Notes under the pieces: model-generated
Told to the model about the DNA's origin: nothing
Databases searched by the model: none
The model's input: only the letters and a program-made list of their open reading frames with translations
Program-made: the position numbers and the translations under genes
Assembly (NCBI GenBank): GCA_003973385.1
Contig: QNYK01000037.1
Span: 1 to 32,364, forward strand
Reading direction: 5' to 3'
Source: Bacillota bacterium
Lineage (GTDB): Bacteria; Planctomycetota; UBA8108; UBA1146
DNA: 32,364 bases
In this document: one piece after another, positions 1 to 7,409 of the stretch
How the letters are laid out: each line of letters begins with the position of its first letter
How positions within the stretch are numbered: the stretch's first letter is position 1

Positions 1-194
1 CCGCCACCACCGCCACGACCGCCGCCACCACCGCGGCCATCCGACGCGGATCTTGGCGAAGCCGCAGGCTTGACTTCTGAAGCAACAGGCTCAGCTGCGG
101 GTTGTGCAGCCGGTACGGCAGCAGGTTCGGGAGTTGCCGCATCTTTCTTGGCCGGGGTCGCCGGATCTTCGGTTTTCTTCTCTTCTTCGGACAT
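1..194 (-). CDS. rpsE: 30S ribosomal protein S5, N-terminal part (runs off window edge)
   Basis: Identity comes mainly from position: it starts 2 nt after the rplR stop, where rpsE lies in the spc operon. ATG is at 194-192, and GAGG in the end of rplR is a suitable ribosome binding site. Only the first 64 codons are inside the window, and they do not reach the conserved S5 core. The visible part is low-complexity: an acidic start (MSEEEKKTED), then about 40 residues rich in Ala, Pro, Glu and Lys, then a Gly/Arg stretch (GRGGGGGRGGGG). Canonical S5 has only a short N-terminal tail before its double-stranded RNA-binding domain, so this is a long extension. S5 sits on the small subunit near the decoding site and mRNA entry. 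An unrelated low-complexity protein is possible but unlikely here. Confidence 0.8.
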   Translation of the reverse strand, partial: MSEEEKKTEDPATPAKKDAATPEPAAVPAAQPAAEPVASEVKPAASPRSASDGRGGGGGRGGGG

Positions 195-196
195 GC

Positions 197-568
197 CTAG
201 ACCTCGATGCCTTCCTTGCGGAGAGCCTCGGCAATCGCCTGGACCCGCCCATGATATTTGTATCCGTTGCGATCGAAACTGAGCTTGCTGATTCCCTGCT
301 CCTTCAAGCGTGCCGCGAGCATTTCGCCAATCGTCGTGGCTCCCTGGACGTTACCGGAGTTTGCAGTCAGCTCTTCCTTGACATCCTTGGACATCGTGGA
401 AACGCTGGCGAGGGTCACGCCGGTGAAGTCATCCACAGCCTGACAGTAGATGTGTTTGGCACTGCGATAAACGGTCAGCCTCGGACGGGTCGCAGACCCT
501 TTCAGCTTCTTCCGGATGTGCTGACGCCTGCGTTTACGTCTGGCCAATTTTTTCTTGATGATTTGCAT
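197..568 (-). CDS. rplR: 50S ribosomal protein L18
   Basis: The 123-residue product has the usual length of L18, the large-subunit protein that binds 5S rRNA with L5 in the central protuberance. The basic N-terminus (RRKRRRQHIRKK), the RPRLTVYRS segment and the C-terminal FDRNGYKYHGRVQAIAEALR block are the family's hallmarks. ATG at 568 is preceded by AGGAG about 8 nt upstream. It lies 18 nt after rplF and 2 nt before rpsE, as in the standard spc operon, so it is almost certainly co-transcribed and translationally coupled. Nothing unusual is seen. Confidence 0.97.
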   Translation of the reverse strand: MQIIKKKLARRKRRRQHIRKKLKGSATRPRLTVYRSAKHIYCQAVDDFTGVTLASVSTMSKDVKEELTANSGNVQGATTIGEMLAARLKEQGISKLSFDRNGYKYHGRVQAIAEALRKEGIEV

Positions 569-586
569 CGTTATGTCTCCTGTGGC

Positions 587-1126
587 CTATGAGCCGAAGC
601 TCTTCGCCTGCTTGCGACGGACCACTTCGTCGCTATACCTGATCCCCTTGCCCTTATAGGGCTCAGGAGGACGGACCGCGCGCACCTCGGCGACGAACTG
701 ACCGACCACCTGTTTATTGACTCCTCGGGCCACGACTCTCGTCGGCTCGGGGCATTGGCAATCGACTCCATCGGGTACATCGATCGCCACCGGATGACAG
801 AAGCCGATGGAGAGCACCAGTTTCTTGCCCTGCATCTTGGCATTGTATCCGACTCCGATGATGTCGAGGGTCTTGCTGAACCCCTCCGTGACTCCGACGA
901 TCATGTTCTGAACCAGTTGCCGGGCAGTGCCATGCATCGAACGAGCGATTTTTTCTTCTGTACGACGAGAAAATTTGACGACATCATCTTCGACTGACAC
1001 CTGCACTGCAGGATGACAGTTCCATGTGTCCTCTCCCTTGGGACCCTTCACGCTGACGGTGTCTCCGGAGACCTCGACTGCGACACCAGGGGGGATCTTG
1101 ACCGGTTGTTTTCCTAATCTTGACAT
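587..1126 (-). CDS. rplF: 50S ribosomal protein L6
   Basis: The product is 179 residues, the normal length. L6 binds 23S rRNA near the sarcin-ricin loop and L7/L12 base through two similar beta-alpha domains. The start MSRLGKQPVKIPPGV and the C-terminal PEPYKGKGIRYSDE block are diagnostic. An upstream in-frame ATG at 1282 would add 52 residues that overlap rpsH and look unlike L6. ATG at 1126 is preferred because a strong GGAGG site lies just upstream. One small variation is NCHPAVQV in the first domain. It follows rpsH by 13 nt. Confidence 0.97.
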   Translation of the reverse strand: MSRLGKQPVKIPPGVAVEVSGDTVSVKGPKGEDTWNCHPAVQVSVEDDVVKFSRRTEEKIARSMHGTARQLVQNMIVGVTEGFSKTLDIIGVGYNAKMQGKKLVLSIGFCHPVAIDVPDGVDCQCPEPTRVVARGVNKQVVGQFVAEVRAVRPPEPYKGKGIRYSDEVVRRKQAKSFGS

Positions 1127-1139
1127 CTTGCCCTCCTCC

Positions 1140-1538
1140 CTAGTACACGCGGCATATGACTTCGCCACCGACATTGTGCTGGCGAGCCTCGTTATCACTG
1201 AGAATCCCCTGTGAGGTGGAAACCACCATGATCCCCTGGCCATCTCGGACCACTGGAAGATCAGCAACGGAACTGTAAACACGGCATCCTGGCTTCGAAA
1301 TACGGTCGATCTTGCGGATCACGTGCTCTCCCTCGGGCCCGTACTTCAGTTGAATGGCGAGTTCCTTTACCGGGATCTCACCCTTCACCTCGAACTCACC
1401 GATGAACCCCTCGCGCTGAAGGGTCATCAGGATCTGCTCCTTGATACGAGAGTAGGGTGCGCGAACCGAGGGGCGCCCGAGCGCGTTCACATTGCGAATT
1501 CTCGTCAAGAGATCCGCAATCGGGTCAGTCATGCTCAT
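1140..1538 (-). CDS. rpsH: 30S ribosomal protein S8
   Basis: The 132-residue protein begins MSMTDPIADLLTRIRN, the family's typical N-terminus, and ends in the conserved GGEVICRVY. S8 binds helix 21 of 16S rRNA and is a primary assembly protein; in E. coli it is also the translational repressor of the spc operon. Two ATGs compete, at 1538 and 1532. GGAG lies about 9 nt before the first, so 1538 is chosen. The 68-nt spacer from rpsN contains a small 5-bp hairpin (ACCAG/CTGGT), which is too weak to call an S8 operator. Confidence 0.96.
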   Translation of the reverse strand: MSMTDPIADLLTRIRNVNALGRPSVRAPYSRIKEQILMTLQREGFIGEFEVKGEIPVKELAIQLKYGPEGEHVIRKIDRISKPGCRVYSSVADLPVVRDGQGIMVVSTSQGILSDNEARQHNVGGEVICRVY

Positions 1539-1606
1539 TCTTGTCGTCTCCTTCGCTCCTGGTGCGACCAGCGCACTGGTGAGCCATGGGAATCATGAAA
1601 AATTGT

Positions 1607-1792
1607 TTACCAACTCGCCTTGCGAACGCCAGGAATTTCTCCCTTGGAGGCCAACGTGCGGAAACAGATCCGGCAGATGCCGAATTTCCGATAGTAGGCC
1701 CTCGGTCGACCGCAAAGATGGCAGCGATGGTACGCCCTCGTCGAGAACTTGGGCGCCAACTTCTGTTTATTTACCAGGGCCTTTCTCGCCAA
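1607..1792 (-). CDS. rpsN: 30S ribosomal protein S14, zinc-binding (type Z)
   Basis: This is a 61-residue type Z S14. The zinc ribbon has Cys24 and Cys27 (CHLC) and Cys40 and Cys43 (CRIC), and the protein ends in the conserved [11 protein letters not shown]. It is the short zinc-dependent form, not the roughly 100-residue cysteine-free form. S14 belongs to the head of the small subunit. The start codon is TTG (1792-1790). The reading begins MARKALV as expected, no ATG is available, and GAGG lies 7 nt upstream, so TTG is well supported. It starts 11 nt after the rplE stop. Confidence 0.95.
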   Translation of the reverse strand: MARKALVNKQKLAPKFSTRAYHRCHLCGRPRAYYRKFGICRICFRTLASKGEIPGVRKASW

Positions 1793-1803
1793 AGCCTCGC
1801 CTC

Positions 1804-2346
1804 TTATTTCTTTCTGAACGGGAAGCCGAACTGCGACAGCAGAAAGAGCGACTTCTCGTCATCTGAATTGCTAGTAGTGATACAGATGTTCATCCCCTGC
1901 AGAAATTCGACATCGTCGATCCTGAGTTCGGGGAAAACCAACTGGTCGGTCAGTCCCATCGAGAAATTTCCTCGGCCATCAAAGGCAGTCGAGGAAACAC
2001 CGCGAAAGTCGCGAACTCTAGGAAGCACAACCGAGATCAACCGGTCGAGAAACTCGTACATCCGGACGCCGCGCAAGGTGACCTTGCAACCGATCGCATT
2101 TCCTTCCCTCAGGTGGAAATTCGCAACCGACTTCTTCGCACGTGTCGGAACCGGTTTCTGACCGGTGATCAACGCGAGTTCCTCGGTAGCGGCCTGAATG
2201 CGTTTCTTGTTCTCAAGCGCCTTACCGATACCGCGATTGACTACGATCTTGCGCAGCCTGGGAAGCCGCATGGCATTGTCGATGCCAAACTTCTCGCTCA
2301 ACTGCGGAAGGATCTCTTGTTCGTATTTTGTCTTCAATCTTGACAT
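1804..2346 (-). CDS. rplE: 50S ribosomal protein L5
   Basis: This is a 180-residue L5, the 5S rRNA-binding protein of the central protuberance that contacts P-site tRNA. Recognisable blocks are the [12 protein letters not shown] segment near residue 35, [22 protein letters not shown], the [18 protein letters not shown] block, and [12 protein letters not shown] at 2346 ([10 protein letters not shown]) has AGGA upstream. A longer in-frame ATG at 2418 lies inside rplX and is rejected. The gene follows rplX by 16 nt. Confidence 0.97.
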   Translation of the reverse strand: MSRLKTKYEQEILPQLSEKFGIDNAMRLPRLRKIVVNRGIGKALENKKRIQAATEELALITGQKPVPTRAKKSVANFHLREGNAIGCKVTLRGVRMYEFLDRLISVVLPRVRDFRGVSSTAFDGRGNFSMGLTDQLVFPELRIDDVEFLQGMNICITTSNSDDEKSLFLLSQFGFPFRKK

Positions 2347-2362
2347 TAGTTTTCCTACCCGG

Positions 2363-2674
2363 TCAGACCGAGTTGCCGCTACGGACCGAAACCCGCGTCT
2401 TCTTACCGTCTCCATCAACCATTGCTCTCACTCTCGTCGGTTTACCTGACTTCGGGTCCACCAACATCACATTTGAGATATGGATCGCAGCTTCCAGCTG
2501 GATGCGCCCTCCCTGCGGGTGCTTCTGGCTCTTGCGCAGGTGCTTGTAGACCATGTTGACGCCCTGGACGGTGATCCGCCCCCTGCGTCGATCTACACGC
2601 AGCACCTTGCCACGTTTGCCTTTTTGCGCACCGCTGACAACCTCTACCAGGTCATCACTTTTGAGCCGGGACAT
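2363..2674 (-). CDS. rplX: 50S ribosomal protein L24
   Basis: The product is 103 residues, normal for L24, an assembly initiator that binds the 5' end of 23S rRNA. It carries a KOW motif at about residues 8-35 (VEVVSGAQKGKRGKVLRVDRR), then VNMVYKHLRKS and QGGRIQLEAAIHISNVML, as expected. ATG at 2674 has GAGG 8 nt upstream. Spacing is 21 nt from rplN and 16 nt to rplE. The C-terminal tail (KKTRVSVRSGNSV) is family-like. Confidence 0.96.
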   Translation of the reverse strand: MSRLKSDDLVEVVSGAQKGKRGKVLRVDRRRGRITVQGVNMVYKHLRKSQKHPQGGRIQLEAAIHISNVMLVDPKSGKPTRVRAMVDGDGKKTRVSVRSGNSV

Positions 2675-2695
2675 CGTCGTCGCCTCTCTCTCGCC

Positions 2696-3064
2696 TCAGA
2701 CCACTTCGGGTGCGAGGCTGATGATTTTCATGTAGTTCTTCTGACGGAGCTCCCGTGCCACAGCACCGAAGATCCTCGTACCTCTCGGGTTGCCATCGGC
2801 ATCGACAACCACCAGGGCGTTCCTGTCGAAGCGCACGTATGATCCATCCTTGCGGCGAATCCTCTTCTTCGTCCGAACGATCACTCCCCGGATCACGGAC
2901 CCGGGCTTGATCTCACTCGATGGCAGAGCCTTCTTCACCGAGCAGATGATGACATCACCAACATCGGCAAACTGACGCTTACTTCCACCGAGAACCTTGA
3001 TGCACATCACTTTTTTTACACCGCTGTTGTCTGCCACATCGAGCCTGGTCTGCATCTGAATCAT
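2696..3064 (-). CDS. rplN: 50S ribosomal protein L14
   Basis: This is a 122-residue L14 of canonical length. The start [15 protein letters not shown], the [13 protein letters not shown] segment and the end [11 protein letters not shown] are highly conserved. L14 lies at the subunit interface, contacts 16S helix 14, and is the docking site of the RsfS silencing factor. Its ATG overlaps the rpsQ stop in an ATGA arrangement, which indicates translational coupling. No unusual feature is seen. Confidence 0.98.
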   Translation of the reverse strand: MIQMQTRLDVADNSGVKKVMCIKVLGGSKRQFADVGDVIICSVKKALPSSEIKPGSVIRGVIVRTKKRIRRKDGSYVRFDRNALVVVDADGNPRGTRIFGAVARELRQKNYMKIISLAPEVV

Positions 3065-3423
3065 TCTTCACCATCCTCGACCACTTCCCTGGCCATCTCC
3101 TGTGGCGACGGGGCGTAGTCTCTGGGGGCCATCTTCATGATGCTTTTCAGTTTCCAGCGCTTCAATTTCGAAATCGGTCGACATGTCTCGATCTCGACAA
3201 GATCTCCGACAGCAGCTTCACCCATCTCATCATGGGCGTAGTACTTGGTATGCTTGCGAACATATTTCCTGTACTTGGAATGCTGAACCAAGCGCTCGGT
3301 CTTGACCACGAGTGTCTTCGACATCGACGCACTCACAACGATGCCCTGGACGCTCCTTCGCGGCTTTTGCGCGGCGCCATCTTCCGAAGCGCCGTCCCCA
3401 GCGATGGGTTCTACGCTCATCAT
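3061..3423 (-). CDS. rpsQ: 30S ribosomal protein S17
   Basis: The OB-fold core of S17 is clear: [47 protein letters not shown]17 binds the 5' domain of 16S rRNA and is an assembly protein. At 120 residues it is longer than the usual 80-90. The excess is an acidic, Ala-rich N-terminus of about 20 residues and a C-terminal tail ending in EVVEDGEE. The start is one of two adjacent ATGs; the first (3423) makes an ATGA overlap with the rpmC stop. Its own stop overlaps rplN in the same way. Confidence 0.95.
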   Translation of the reverse strand: MMSVEPIAGDGASEDGAAQKPRRSVQGIVVSASMSKTLVVKTERLVQHSKYRKYVRKHTKYYAHDEMGEAAVGDLVEIETCRPISKLKRWKLKSIMKMAPRDYAPSPQEMAREVVEDGEE

Positions 3424-3641
3424 CGGGCCTCCTGATCTGGGGAGCCACTACGCTCCATGGTTCGCTCGCGCAGAATCGTGTTCATGCGGGCAATGTCCTT
3501 GCGCATCTCCCGGAGCTCTCCGGCGCGCTGTGTTTCTTCATTGGCTGCCTTGAACCGGATCTTGAAGAGACTCTCACGCCTCTTGAGAATCTCGATCGTG
3601 AGATCCTCATCCGGTAGCTGACGCAGTTCGCTGATCTTCAT
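3420..3641 (-). CDS. rpmC: 50S ribosomal protein L29
   Basis: The 73-residue helical product has the L29 signature: start MKISELRQLPDEDL, a central LFKIRFKAANEETQRAGELREMRKDIAR helix pair, and basic character. L29 is near the polypeptide exit tunnel, next to L23, and contributes to the SRP and trigger factor docking area. It has ATGA overlaps with both rplP upstream and rpsQ downstream, so the rplP-rpmC-rpsQ-rplN run forms a tightly coupled chain. Confidence 0.96.
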   Translation of the reverse strand: MKISELRQLPDEDLTIEILKRRESLFKIRFKAANEETQRAGELREMRKDIARMNTILRERTMERSGSPDQEAR

Positions 3642-4057
3642 ACCGTCGGTCTCCTGCCCACCATCCTCGTTGCCAGGCCGAGTTTGTGAGAGATCCGGTT
3701 ACAGGCGAGACGCGCAGTCTCCTCCGGAGCACCCTGAATCTCGTACAACACCTGGCCGGGCCTCACCACGGATGCCCAGAACTCGGGTTCCCCCTTGCCC
3801 TTTCCCATTCGTGTCTCGGCCGGGGTCGAAGTCACCGGCTTGTCCGGAAAAATCCGGATGACGATCTTCCCTGAACCAGCAAGAGCGCGATTACCCGCGA
3901 TCCTGCCCGCTTCAATTTGCCGGGCCGTGACCCAGCCTGGCTCGATGGCCATCAGGCCATGCTCACCGATGTGAACAAAGTTCCCACGGGTAGCGTTGCC
4001 GCGCACTCGTCCGCGGTGGACTTTTCTACGCTTGACGCGCTTGGGCATCATTGCCAT
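3638..4057 (-). CDS. rplP: 50S ribosomal protein L16
   Basis: This is L16 (136-139 residues depending on start), which helps organise the A-site and PTC periphery. PKRVKRRKVHRGR, TARQIEAGR, KIVIRIFPDKPVTSTPAETRMGKGKG and PGQVLYEIQG are diagnostic. Three in-frame ATGs are possible, at 4057, 4051 and 4048, giving MAMMPKRV, MMPKRV or MPKRV. The last matches the family best, but the purine-rich GGGAAG upstream fits 4057. All starts lie inside the 3' end of rpsC, an overlap of 23-32 nt, larger than others in the operon. Confidence 0.95.
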   Translation of the reverse strand: MAMMPKRVKRRKVHRGRVRGNATRGNFVHIGEHGLMAIEPGWVTARQIEAGRIAGNRALAGSGKIVIRIFPDKPVTSTPAETRMGKGKGEPEFWASVVRPGQVLYEIQGAPEETARLACNRISHKLGLATRMVGRRPTV

Positions 4058-4712
4058 GGCGTCCGCTTCCCTTCTTCTGGTTCACCACTTCACCTCGGTA
4101 CACCCAGGCCTTGACCCCGATGATTCCGTAAGTTGTCTTCGCCTCGGCGAAGCCATAGTCCACATCTGCACGAATCGTCGACAATGGGATGCTGCCCTCC
4201 GAACTCTTCTCGGAGCGAGCAATCTCGGCACCTCCAAGCCGGCCCGAGAGCATCAACTTCACGCCCTTGGCTCCAGACTCCATCGTGACGCGCACCATCT
4301 GCTTGAGGACCCTTCTGAAAGGCATCCTGCGGCGCAACTGATCCGCAACATTCTCAGCCAACAACTGAGCATTGAGATCAGGGTGCTGGACCTCGACGAT
4401 GTTGAGTCGAATATCGGCCTCCTTGCCGATGATAATCTGCAGATCTTCACGCAACTGTTCCACTTTCGCGCCACGTTTTCCTATGACGACTCCGGGACGG
4501 GCAGCATGGAGGTGGATCGTCACCTGGTGGCCACTACGTTCGATCTCGATCTCCGGAATCCCGGCCGAGAAGAACTCATGCTTGATGAAGTTCCTGATCC
4601 TCTGGTCCTGGACCAGTAATGGACCGAAGTCCTTCTTGTTGGCATACCAGCGTGAGGACCAGTTTCGTGTGATCCCGAGGCGCAGGCTCGTCGGTCTGAC
4701 CTTTTGGCCCAT
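4026..4712 (-). CDS. rpsC: 30S ribosomal protein S3
   Basis: The 228-residue product matches S3, a mRNA-entry-channel protein with helicase activity in the small-subunit head. The start MGQKVRPTSLRLGI is invariant in the family. The KH domain loop is visible (VVIGKRGAKVEQL), followed by AQLLAENVADQLRRRMPFRR and the second domain with GAKGVKLMLSGRLGGAEIAR and IGVKAWVYRGEV. ATG at 4712 is 4 nt after the rplV stop. Its 3' end overlaps rplP. Confidence 0.98.
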   Translation of the reverse strand: MGQKVRPTSLRLGITRNWSSRWYANKKDFGPLLVQDQRIRNFIKHEFFSAGIPEIEIERSGHQVTIHLHAARPGVVIGKRGAKVEQLREDLQIIIGKEADIRLNIVEVQHPDLNAQLLAENVADQLRRRMPFRRVLKQMVRVTMESGAKGVKLMLSGRLGGAEIARSEKSSEGSIPLSTIRADVDYGFAEAKTTYGIIGVKAWVYRGEVVNQKKGSGRHGNDAQARQA

Positions 4713-4716
4713 GGAG

Positions 4717-5088
4717 CTAGCTCCCCTTCTTCGCGGCTACGCCGGCTTCCTCGCGGTCAGCGAGGATGATGTTGATGTGGGAGGTCCGCTTGAGGATCGG
4801 AAATGCCATCCCTCGAGCACGAGGGCGCCAACGTTTCATCGTCGGGCCTTCATTGATCATGGCTCGCCAGATCACGAGGTTCTCCGGGTTCGCCCCGCCC
4901 TCCTGAATGGCGTTGTGGAGTGCTGATTTGATCACCTTGGCGATCATCGGTGCAGCCCGACGGTCGCTGAATCTCAGCATATCCAGGGCGCCCTCGACAG
5001 GCATGTTGCGCACCTGGTCCACGACATAACGAGCCTTCCGCGCAGTGATTCGCGCGTATCTGTGACTCGCCTTGTATTCCGTCACCAT
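4717..5088 (-). CDS. rplV: 50S ribosomal protein L22
   Basis: This is a 123-residue L22, which lines the exit tunnel and contacts all 23S rRNA domains. The N-terminal helix (YKASHRYARITARKARYVVDQVR) and the C-terminal hairpin (GPTMKRWRPRARGMAFPILKRTSHINIIL) are clear. An upstream in-frame ATG at 5115 would add nine residues, but the DNA coding them contains GGAGGTGAGG, which is better read as the ribosome binding site for ATG 5088. The hairpin shows no deletion of the type associated with macrolide resistance. The gene follows rpsS by 53 nt. Confidence 0.95.
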   Translation of the reverse strand: MVTEYKASHRYARITARKARYVVDQVRNMPVEGALDMLRFSDRRAAPMIAKVIKSALHNAIQEGGANPENLVIWRAMINEGPTMKRWRPRARGMAFPILKRTSHINIILADREEAGVAAKKGS

Positions 5089-5141
5089 CTGTCCCTCACC
5101 TCCGGGTATTCCCACGCGCCTGCGCAGGATCCCGATCGTTA

Positions 5142-5402
5142 TTACTTCTTGCCGTGACTACCCAGTTTGCGTGTCTGGCTAAATTCGCCCAGTTTATGCC
5201 CGACCATATTTTCGTTAACCAAGACCGAATTGAACATCCTGCCGTTGTGGACAAGAAAGGTCTGGCCGACAAACTCGGGGCTGATGGTACAGGCCCGAGA
5301 CCATGTCTTGATCGGTTCGGTCGATCCGTCATCGATATTCTTCTGCACTTTTTTCAGCAGTTTCAGATCGATGTACGGTCCTTTTTTCAGTGATCTACCC
5401 AT
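5142..5402 (-). CDS. rpsS: 30S ribosomal protein S19
   Basis: This is an 86-residue S19 of the small-subunit head that forms bridges to 5S rRNA and L5 with S13. [43 protein letters not shown] and [21 protein letters not shown] are the family blocks. The ATG at 5402 is 2 nt after the rplB stop. The purine-rich AAGAAGAAG coding the basic L2 tail is the only candidate ribosome binding site, so translation is probably coupled to rplB. Confidence 0.97.
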   Translation of the reverse strand: MGRSLKKGPYIDLKLLKKVQKNIDDGSTEPIKTWSRACTISPEFVGQTFLVHNGRMFNSVLVNENMVGHKLGEFSQTRKLGSHGKK

Positions 5403-5404
5403 GA

Positions 5405-6235
5405 CTACTTCTTCTTCCGATGTCGAACGATACTCTTGTTACTTGCCTTGGAGCGATGACGAGTCTTGCCTCCCTTGGAGAGGCGTCCTGTCGCCGAGCA
5501 GGGATGACGTCCCCCTGCAGTTCGGCCTTCTCCACCGCCCATCGGGTGGGCGACAGGATTCTTGGCCGTGCCCCGGACATGCGGACGGCGACCGAGCCAG
5601 CGAGAACGACCCGCTTTGCCCAGTTTCACGAGACTGTGATCCTCGTTACCCACGATGCCAACAGTGGCGCGGCAGGCGGTATGCACCTGTCGGATCTCTC
5701 CCGAGGGCAGTGACAGCACCGCTTTATTGCCTTCACAAGCCAGCAACTGAGCGCCACCTCCTGCGGAGCGAACCAGTTTGGCTCCCTGCCCCGGCACCAT
5801 CTCGATGTTGTGAACCGAGAGTCCGATCGGGATGTCCCCGAGAGCCATGGCGTTCCCCGGCTTCGGATCGACTCCTGGACCGGAGCCCAGAACGGAGCCC
5901 ACCTCGAGCCCCCGCGGGGCGAGGATGTATCGCTTCTCCCCGTCTGCATAATGCAACAAGGCGATGCGAGCACTGCGATTCGGGTCGTACTCGATGGTGG
6001 CAACACGGGCGGGGATTCCATCCTTGGTACGATGGAAATCGATGCGCCTGTACAGGCGCTTGTGACCACCACCACGATGTTTCGAAGTGATATGCCCCTG
6101 GTTGTTGCGCCCACCTGTCTTGTGAAGCGGTTCGCAGAGTGACTTCTCCGGACGCGATACCGTGATCTCCGCAAAATCGGAGACGGAGGCATTTCTGCGA
6201 CCAGGTGTCGTCGGTTTGTACTTGCGGACGCCCAT
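5405..6235 (-). CDS. rplB: 50S ribosomal protein L2
   Basis: The 276-residue product is full-length L2, a core protein near the peptidyl transferase centre and a subunit bridge. Conserved blocks include TPGRRNASV near the start, [37 protein letters not shown], and the C-terminal [13 protein letters not shown] followed by a Lys/Arg-rich tail. The functional His is present as His230 (E. coli His229), but the loop reads AHPMGGGEG where DHPHGGGEG is usual. AAGGAG lies 11 nt before the ATG. A 124-nt spacer with three hairpins separates it from rplW. Confidence 0.98.
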   Translation of the reverse strand: MGVRKYKPTTPGRRNASVSDFAEITVSRPEKSLCEPLHKTGGRNNQGHITSKHRGGGHKRLYRRIDFHRTKDGIPARVATIEYDPNRSARIALLHYADGEKRYILAPRGLEVGSVLGSGPGVDPKPGNAMALGDIPIGLSVHNIEMVPGQGAKLVRSAGGGAQLLACEGNKAVLSLPSGEIRQVHTACRATVGIVGNEDHSLVKLGKAGRSRWLGRRPHVRGTAKNPVAHPMGGGEGRTAGGRHPCSATGRLSKGGKTRHRSKASNKSIVRHRKKK

Positions 6236-6359
6236 GCCGTCTGCATCTCCTTCGCCGATCTTCGGATCGGCTCTCGAGTTTCTCGGCCAGAACCCTCGAT
6301 TGAACGAGGATTCCCACCATTATCATCCAACCCGGCCAACAAAGCCGGGCCGGGATGGA
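6236..6359 (-). promoter_or_regulatory. Structured rplW-rplB intercistronic spacer
   Basis: This 124-nt gap is long for the operon, where most junctions overlap or are under 70 nt. Three perfect inverted repeats lie in it: arms CCCGGC/GCCGGG at 6331-6349 (7-nt loop), CCTCG/CGAGG at 6294-6309 (6-nt loop), and GCCGATC/GATCGGC at 6254-6271 (4-nt loop). None is followed by a T-run, so they are not classical terminators. A GATAAT hexamer lies between the first two, but no good -35 is seen. An RNA processing or attenuation role is an inference. Confidence 0.5.
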
Positions 6360-6641
6360 TCAGAGCAGGTCGATCTCGTACCCCGGTTCGAGGGTCACGA
6401 CCGCTTTCTTGTATCCACTGGTAAATCCGATCGATCGTCCGACCCTGCGGCGCTTTCCGGACTGATTGACGGTGTTCACCTTTCGTACCTTGACATCAAA
6501 GACTCTCTCGACCGCTTCCTTGACCTCGATGCGGTTGGCGGTGCGAGCCACCTTGAAGACATAGGCATTGTGCATCTCCGTCTGCAAGGTGCTCTTCTCG
6601 GTGATCACGGGCTTGACGATGATCAGATGTGGATCCTTCAT
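6360..6641 (-). CDS. rplW: 50S ribosomal protein L23
   Basis: This is a 93-residue L23, the exit-tunnel rim protein that docks trigger factor and SRP. It has the expected VKPVITEKSTLQTEMHNAYVF start region, IEVKEAVERVFDVKVRKVNTVN and GRSIGFTSGYKKAVVTLEPG. Length is normal. The ATG overlaps the rplD stop (ATGA), and GGAGG in the end of rplD serves as its ribosome binding site. The long spacer to rplB follows. Confidence 0.97.
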   Translation of the reverse strand: MKDPHLIIVKPVITEKSTLQTEMHNAYVFKVARTANRIEVKEAVERVFDVKVRKVNTVNQSGKRRRVGRSIGFTSGYKKAVVTLEPGYEIDLL

Positions 6642-7366
6642 CTTGAGCCCCCTCCACCGGTGAAGTTTTTCTCATTGTTCTGGATCTCATCAAAAGCAGA
6701 GGCGGTCAGCAACAGGTTCTGACAACGCAGTAGCACATGGGCGTTGAAGTCGCACACCGGCAGTACCTCGACACCCTCCAGATTTCTCACGGAAAGCCAG
6801 ACGCTTCTGCGCTCCTCGATCGGCATCTCGCTGGAGAGCCCGATCAGAAACGACTTGTTGAGTCCGAGCGCGGTGGCGAGTTTTCGGAATGGGGCTGTCG
6901 AGGGGCTTCCGATGGGAACTCCCTCGATCACGAGGGACTCTCCATCGACCAATTTCGAGAGAAGTGCATGGCGAGTGGCAATTCTGCGCTGCTTGCGGGA
7001 TAGGCCGTAATCGTAAGAACGGGGACGAGGTCCGAACGCCACTCCTCCGCCTCGCCAGATCGGCGACTTCTTGCTGCCAGCACGAGCTCGCCCGGTGCCC
7101 TTCTGGCGCCACGGCTTGCGTGGCGACCCATGTATCTCGGCGCGGGTCCTGGTGCTGGCGGTGCCCCGTCGCAATCGTCCCTGGTAACGCCTGACCGCTT
7201 CCTTGAGAAGTTTGTAATTGGGGTAATTGGAAACCGATCCGGGGTTGAAATGCTTCGTCCCCTCCTGCTCGCCATCGGTGCCGAAAAATGGCACCTCGAC
7301 CGGGTCCAGTGTCTGAACCTCTTTCGGTTTCTCAAGTCCGGTACTCACGACTCTCGTTCCAATCAC
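6638..7366 (-). CDS. rplD: 50S ribosomal protein L4
   Basis: L4 is an early assembly protein with a loop in the exit tunnel, and in E. coli it is the autorepressor of the S10 operon. This 242-residue product has the tunnel-loop signature GSPRKPWRQKGTGRARAGSKKSPIWRGGGVAFGP, then a Rossmann-like C-terminal part (LVIEGVPIG, VLPVCDFNAHVLLRCQNLLLT). It is slightly longer than usual through an N-terminal segment and a GGGGSR end. The start is GTG at 7366 with GGGG and AAGGTG purine tracts upstream; no nearby ATG gives a better start. It begins 43 nt after rplC. Confidence 0.95.
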   Translation of the reverse strand: MIGTRVVSTGLEKPKEVQTLDPVEVPFFGTDGEQEGTKHFNPGSVSNYPNYKLLKEAVRRYQGRLRRGTASTRTRAEIHGSPRKPWRQKGTGRARAGSKKSPIWRGGGVAFGPRPRSYDYGLSRKQRRIATRHALLSKLVDGESLVIEGVPIGSPSTAPFRKLATALGLNKSFLIGLSSEMPIEERRSVWLSVRNLEGVEVLPVCDFNAHVLLRCQNLLLTASAFDEIQNNEKNFTGGGGSR

Positions 7367-7409
7367 TCTGGCTTCCCCAGGTCACACCTTGAAAAGCTCG
7401 TTGCGTTAC

